Shown here: positions 61,250-64,000 of the stretch, piece after piece
Layout of the letters: the number at the start of each line of letters is the position of its first letter
Position numbering within the stretch: position 1 is the stretch's first letter
NCBI RefSeq assembly: GCF_900167455.1
Contig: NZ_FUWJ01000003.1
Location: 328,598 to 392,597, forward strand
Reading direction: 5' to 3'
DNA: 64,000 bases
Source: Enhydrobacter aerosaccus
Lineage (GTDB): Bacteria > Pseudomonadota > Alphaproteobacteria > Reyranellales > Reyranellaceae
Program-made: the position numbers and the translations under genes
Notes under the pieces: model-generated
Database searches by the model: none
What the model was told of the DNA's origin: nothing
The model's input: only the letters and a program-made list of their open reading frames with translations

Positions 61250-62320
61250 GTGGCGGTCGCGATCACGGCGCAGGGTCTCGGCAAGGTCTTCAACGGCACG
61301 GCCGCGGTCGACCGCCTCGATCTCGCCGTCGAACCGGGCGAACTGCTGGCGCTGCTGGGGCCGTCCGGCTCGGGCAAGACGACCTTGCTGCGGCTGGTGG
61401 CCGGTCTCGAGGCCCCGGATGCCGGCCGTCTGTTGTTCGGCGAGGAAGATGCGACCCGTCTGGCGGCGCGCCAGCGCCGCGTCGGCTTCGTGTTCCAGCA
61501 CTATGCGCTCTTCAAGCACCTGACCGTGGCCGACAACATCGCCTACGGCCTGCGCGTGCGCCCGCGCCGCACGCGGCCGCCGGAGGCGGAGATCCAGCGC
61601 CGCGTCGGCGAGCTGCTCGACCTCGTCCAGCTCAACGGGCTCGGCAAGCGCCGGCCGGCGCAGCTTTCCGGTGGCCAGCGCCAGCGCGTCGCGCTCGCCC
61701 GCGCTCTCGCGGTCGAGCCCAGGGTGCTGCTGCTCGACGAGCCGTTCGGCGCCCTCGATGCCCAGGTGCGCCGCGATCTGCGGCGCTGGCTGCGCGACAT
61801 CCACGAGCGCACCGGCCATACGACGCTGTTCGTCACCCACGATCAGGAGGAAGCGCTCGAGCTTGCCGATCGTGTCGCCATCCTCAATCGCGGCCGCCTC
61901 GAGCAGATCGGCACCCCCGACGACATCCTCGACCGGCCCGCCACCGCCTTCGTCGCCGGATTCGTCGGCGAGGCCGTCCGTCTCGCCGTCGAAGCCGCGC
62001 CCGGCACCATCCGCATCGGCGCGCAGCCGATCTCCATCCCGACCGGCGACGTCTCGGGTCCTGCGGCGTTGTTCATCCGGCCGCGCGACTTGCTCGTCTG
62101 CGACGACGGCCCCGATGCGTTGAGCGCGCGTGTCATCGCTGTCCGTCGGACGGGTCCGGCCCGTCGTGCCGACATTTCGTTCGGTCCCGGCTTGCCGGCC
62201 GTGGAGGTCGAATTGCCGGCGACATCCAGCGTCAGAAAGGGCGACACGCTGCACGTGCGGCTGACCGCCGTGCGCCTCTTTTCCTCATCGCGGAGAGGGG
62301 ACGATGGCCGCCAATCCTGA
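61250..62320 (+). CDS. cysA: Sulfate/thiosulfate ABC transporter ATP-binding protein CysA
   Basis: 356 residues from GTG at 61250. The open frame reaches further upstream into cysW, but no ATG with family-like sequence is there, and the protein proper begins [12 protein letters not shown]. Walker A is GPSGSGKTT, then [39 protein letters not shown] and VTHDQEEAL. The C-terminal part is the TOBE-like domain with [10 protein letters not shown] that CysA proteins share. It energises CysTW sulfate import. The start is the least certain point. Its end overlaps cysH by 17 bases. Confidence 0.9.
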   Translation: MAVAITAQGLGKVFNGTAAVDRLDLAVEPGELLALLGPSGSGKTTLLRLVAGLEAPDAGRLLFGEEDATRLAARQRRVGFVFQHYALFKHLTVADNIAYGLRVRPRRTRPPEAEIQRRVGELLDLVQLNGLGKRRPAQLSGGQRQRVALARALAVEPRVLLLDEPFGALDAQVRRDLRRWLRDIHERTGHTTLFVTHDQEEALELADRVAILNRGRLEQIGTPDDILDRPATAFVAGFVGEAVRLAVEAAPGTIRIGAQPISIPTGDVSGPAALFIRPRDLLVCDDGPDALSARVIAVRRTGPARRADISFGPGLPAVEVELPATSSVRKGDTLHVRLTAVRLFSSSRRGDDGRQS

Positions 62321-63014
62321 CATCGCGGAACTCCAGCGCCGCCTGGGCTACGCACCGCCGGATCGACTTCTCGCGGCGGCGATCCACGAACTCTTTCCCG
62401 GCCGGATTGCCGTGGTTTCTTCGTTCGGGGCCGAGTCGGCCGTGCTGCTGCATTTCGTGGCGCAGGTCGATCCGGCGACGCCGGTTCTGTTCGTCGATAC
62501 CGGTCGGCACTTCGTCGAGACGCTGCAATACCGCGATCGTCTGACGGCCCATCTTGGCCTTAGCGACGTGCGCAGTATCGGTCCGACCGCCGACGAAATT
62601 CTCCGTCTCGATCCGGATTTCTCGCGCGCGGTGTGGGATCCCGATGGCTGCTGCGCCTTCCGCAAGAGCGTCCCGCTTCAGCGGGCGTTACAGGGATTCG
62701 ATGCCTGGGTGTCAGGCCGCAAGCGCTTCCAGTCACCCAGCCGGTTCGATCTCACGGCCTTCGAAGTCGACGAGACGCATGTGAAGATCAATCCTCTGGC
62801 GAGCTGGAGCGCGGCCGACCTTGCTGCCTACACCGCCAGGCATCGATTGCCCTCTCATCCGCTGGTCGCACAGGGCTTTGCCTCGATCGGCTGCGCCGCC
62901 TGCACATCGGCCGTCGCGCCAGGAGAGGATGCGCGCGCCGGTCGATGGCGCGGCTTCGACAAGACCGAATGCGGGATCCATCTGCCCAACATCCAATACC
63001 CGTCGAGAAAGTAG
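62304..63014 (+). CDS. cysH: Adenylylsulfate (APS) reductase, [4Fe-4S] type
   Basis: 236 residues. The assimilatory reductase reduces APS to sulfite with thioredoxin. The iron-sulfur ligands are the CC pair Cys116-Cys117 ([10 protein letters not shown]) and Cys197 and Cys200 (IGCAACTS), which separate APS reductases from cluster-free PAPS reductases. The catalytic cysteine is Cys223 in KTECGIH. The nucleotide loop is [14 protein letters not shown]. It overlaps the end of cysA and precedes cysD by 6 bases. With an APS-type enzyme, PAPS formation (CysC) is not needed for reduction. Confidence 0.95.
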   Translation: MAANPDIAELQRRLGYAPPDRLLAAAIHELFPGRIAVVSSFGAESAVLLHFVAQVDPATPVLFVDTGRHFVETLQYRDRLTAHLGLSDVRSIGPTADEILRLDPDFSRAVWDPDGCCAFRKSVPLQRALQGFDAWVSGRKRFQSPSRFDLTAFEVDETHVKINPLASWSAADLAAYTARHRLPSHPLVAQGFASIGCAACTSAVAPGEDARAGRWRGFDKTECGIHLPNIQYPSRK

Positions 63015-63020
63015 CGTCTC

Positions 63021-63992
63021 ATGTCTGCCTCGGTGTCTGCCGCGCGTACGGCCCATGAAGTGATCGTCTCCACTCCGGCCGCGGATCGCGCGCGCCTGTC
63101 GCCGCATCTTCAGCGTCTTGAGGACGAGGCGATCCATATCCTGCGGGAGGTGGTGGCGGAGTTCCGGCATCCGGTGATGCTGTATTCGGTGGGCAAGGAT
63201 TCGAGCGTGATGCTGCACCTGGCGCGCAAGGCGTTCTTCCCGGCGCCGCCGCCATTTCCGTTCCTGCACATCGCCACCGGCTGGGACTTCCAGGCGCTGC
63301 TGGCGCATCGCGACCGAATGGCAGGGGAGTACGGACTGGAGCTGCTGGTGCACGGCAACGAGGCGGCGGCGCAGGCCGGCATCAACCCGTTCGAGACCGA
63401 GACCGGGGAATATTCGCGCCTGATGCTGACGGAGGCCCTGAAGGAGGCGCTCGACCGGCATGGCTTCGATGCGGCGTTCGGCGGCGGCCGCCGCGACGAG
63501 GAGAAGGCGCGGGCCAAGGAGCGGATCTTCTCGCATCGCAGCGCCGGCCATGTCTGGGATCCGCGCAACCAGCGGCCGGAGCTGTGGCACCTGTTCAACA
63601 CGCGGCTGGCGGCGGGCGACACGATGCGGGTGTTCCCGCTGTCCAACTGGACCGAGCTCGACGTGTGGACCTACATCCAGGCCGAGGCGATCCCGATCGT
63701 GCCGCTCTATCTCGCGGCCGAGCGCTGGGTGGTCGAGCGCGACGGGGCGCTGATCGCGGTCGACGACGAGCGCATGCGGTTCCGGGACGGGGAGAAGACG
63801 GGCAAGCGCTGGGTGAGGTTCCGCACCCTGGGCTGCTGGCCGCTGACCGGGGCGATCGAGTCCAAGGCGAGCGACGTCGCCGGGGTGATCGCCGAGCTGC
63901 TCGATGCGCGCTCGTCGGAGCGGCAGGGGCGGCTGGTCGATGCGGCGCTGCAGGCCTCGATGGAACGCAAGAAGCGGGAGGGATATTTCTGA
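63021..63992 (+). CDS. cysD: Sulfate adenylyltransferase small subunit
   Basis: 323 residues. The PP-loop is in [20 protein letters not shown], followed by [10 protein letters not shown] (TGW in place of the more usual DTxxxF), [19 protein letters not shown] and [17 protein letters not shown]. With the GTPase CysN it makes APS from sulfate and ATP. The stop overlaps the ATG of the next gene as TGATG. It is the expected step before the APS reductase upstream. Confidence 0.95.
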   Translation: MSASVSAARTAHEVIVSTPAADRARLSPHLQRLEDEAIHILREVVAEFRHPVMLYSVGKDSSVMLHLARKAFFPAPPPFPFLHIATGWDFQALLAHRDRMAGEYGLELLVHGNEAAAQAGINPFETETGEYSRLMLTEALKEALDRHGFDAAFGGGRRDEEKARAKERIFSHRSAGHVWDPRNQRPELWHLFNTRLAAGDTMRVFPLSNWTELDVWTYIQAEAIPIVPLYLAAERWVVERDGALIAVDDERMRFRDGEKTGKRWVRFRTLGCWPLTGAIESKASDVAGVIAELLDARSSERQGRLVDAALQASMERKKREGYF

Positions 63993-64000
63993 TGCCCGAT
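63992..64000 (+). CDS. Start of the next gene, probably cysN or cysNC (cut by the window edge)
   Basis: Only three codons, ATG CCC GAT, are present. The ATG overlaps the cysD stop. The call as the large subunit of sulfate adenylyltransferase rests on operon position alone, as cysN or the cysNC fusion almost always follows cysD. Confidence 0.5.

Noticed and set aside
1..64000. tRNA, rRNA, CRISPR, insertion sequences or prophage
   Set aside because: Reading through the gaps I found no tRNA-like T-loop with matching acceptor stem, no regularly spaced repeats, and no transposase, integrase or phage structural gene.

Overview
The window is a high-GC (roughly 65 %), gene-dense chromosomal segment with about 61 protein genes, no rRNA or tRNA gene that I could see, and no recognisable insertion sequence, prophage or CRISPR array. 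The gene set points to an alphaproteobacterium, probably a free-living member of the Rhodospirillales or a neighbouring lineage. The evidence is a ppsR/hemE/hemH/hemJ cluster, a hemD-mic60-hemY cluster, an SDHAF4 (DUF1674) protein beside htpX, a maeB/mutS neighbourhood, many TRAP and ABC uptake systems, and an APS-reductase type cysH. The genus is not established.

Layout. 1-8.5 kb: end of glnD, a small HtrA-like protease, a CDF metal transporter and ppsR (minus), then hemE-hemH-hemJ (plus), and a MATE exporter with a divergent HxlR regulator. 8.6-11.9 kb: a tight operon of a split thiamine-diphosphate decarboxylase, a C45/AAT-like amidase and a cysteine synthase. 11.9-25.5 kb: mostly housekeeping and single catabolic genes (enoyl-CoA hydratase, LLM oxidoreductase, lipid kinase, purH, threonine ammonia-lyase with an FAD oxidase, SDHAF4, htpX, rmuC, pyrimidine nucleotidase, panE-like reductase, rnk). 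25.5-33.1 kb: a minus-strand run of a TRAP transporter, LysE exporter, D-aminoacylase-type amidohydrolase and malic enzyme. 33.2-41.7 kb: nucleotidyltransferase, mutS, a MetE-like enzyme, hemY, a HemD-Mic60 fusion and ogt. 41.7-48.6 kb: a Tat-exported hydrolase, an MDR reductase with an ATC-hydrolase-like protein, two lipoproteins with shared flanking repeats, argC and a LysR regulator. 48.6-54.6 kb: a polyamine-type ABC importer operon that includes a dehalogenase-like HAD and an FAD amine oxidase. 54.8-57.9 kb: an ABC system with fused permeases and no binding protein, closed by a clear hairpin terminator. 58.3-64 kb: a sulfate assimilation operon (small protein, sulfate-binding protein, cysT, cysW, cysA, cysH, cysD, start of the next gene).

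How the genes work together. The plus-strand hem genes make uroporphyrinogen-III into protoporphyrin/heme, and HemD-Mic60/HemY adds a membrane-linked part of that pathway at a second locus. The cys operon takes sulfate to sulfide, which cysK in the first third of the window could use. Several modules pair an importer with the enzymes for its likely substrate.

The observations I consider most worth checking are the HemD-Mic60 gene fusion, the decarboxylase/amidase/cysteine synthase operon of unknown pathway, the ppsR-hemE intergenic region as a possible replication-origin site, and the duplicated leader and trailer elements flanking the two lipoprotein genes. No wholly new system is proven by the sequence alone.
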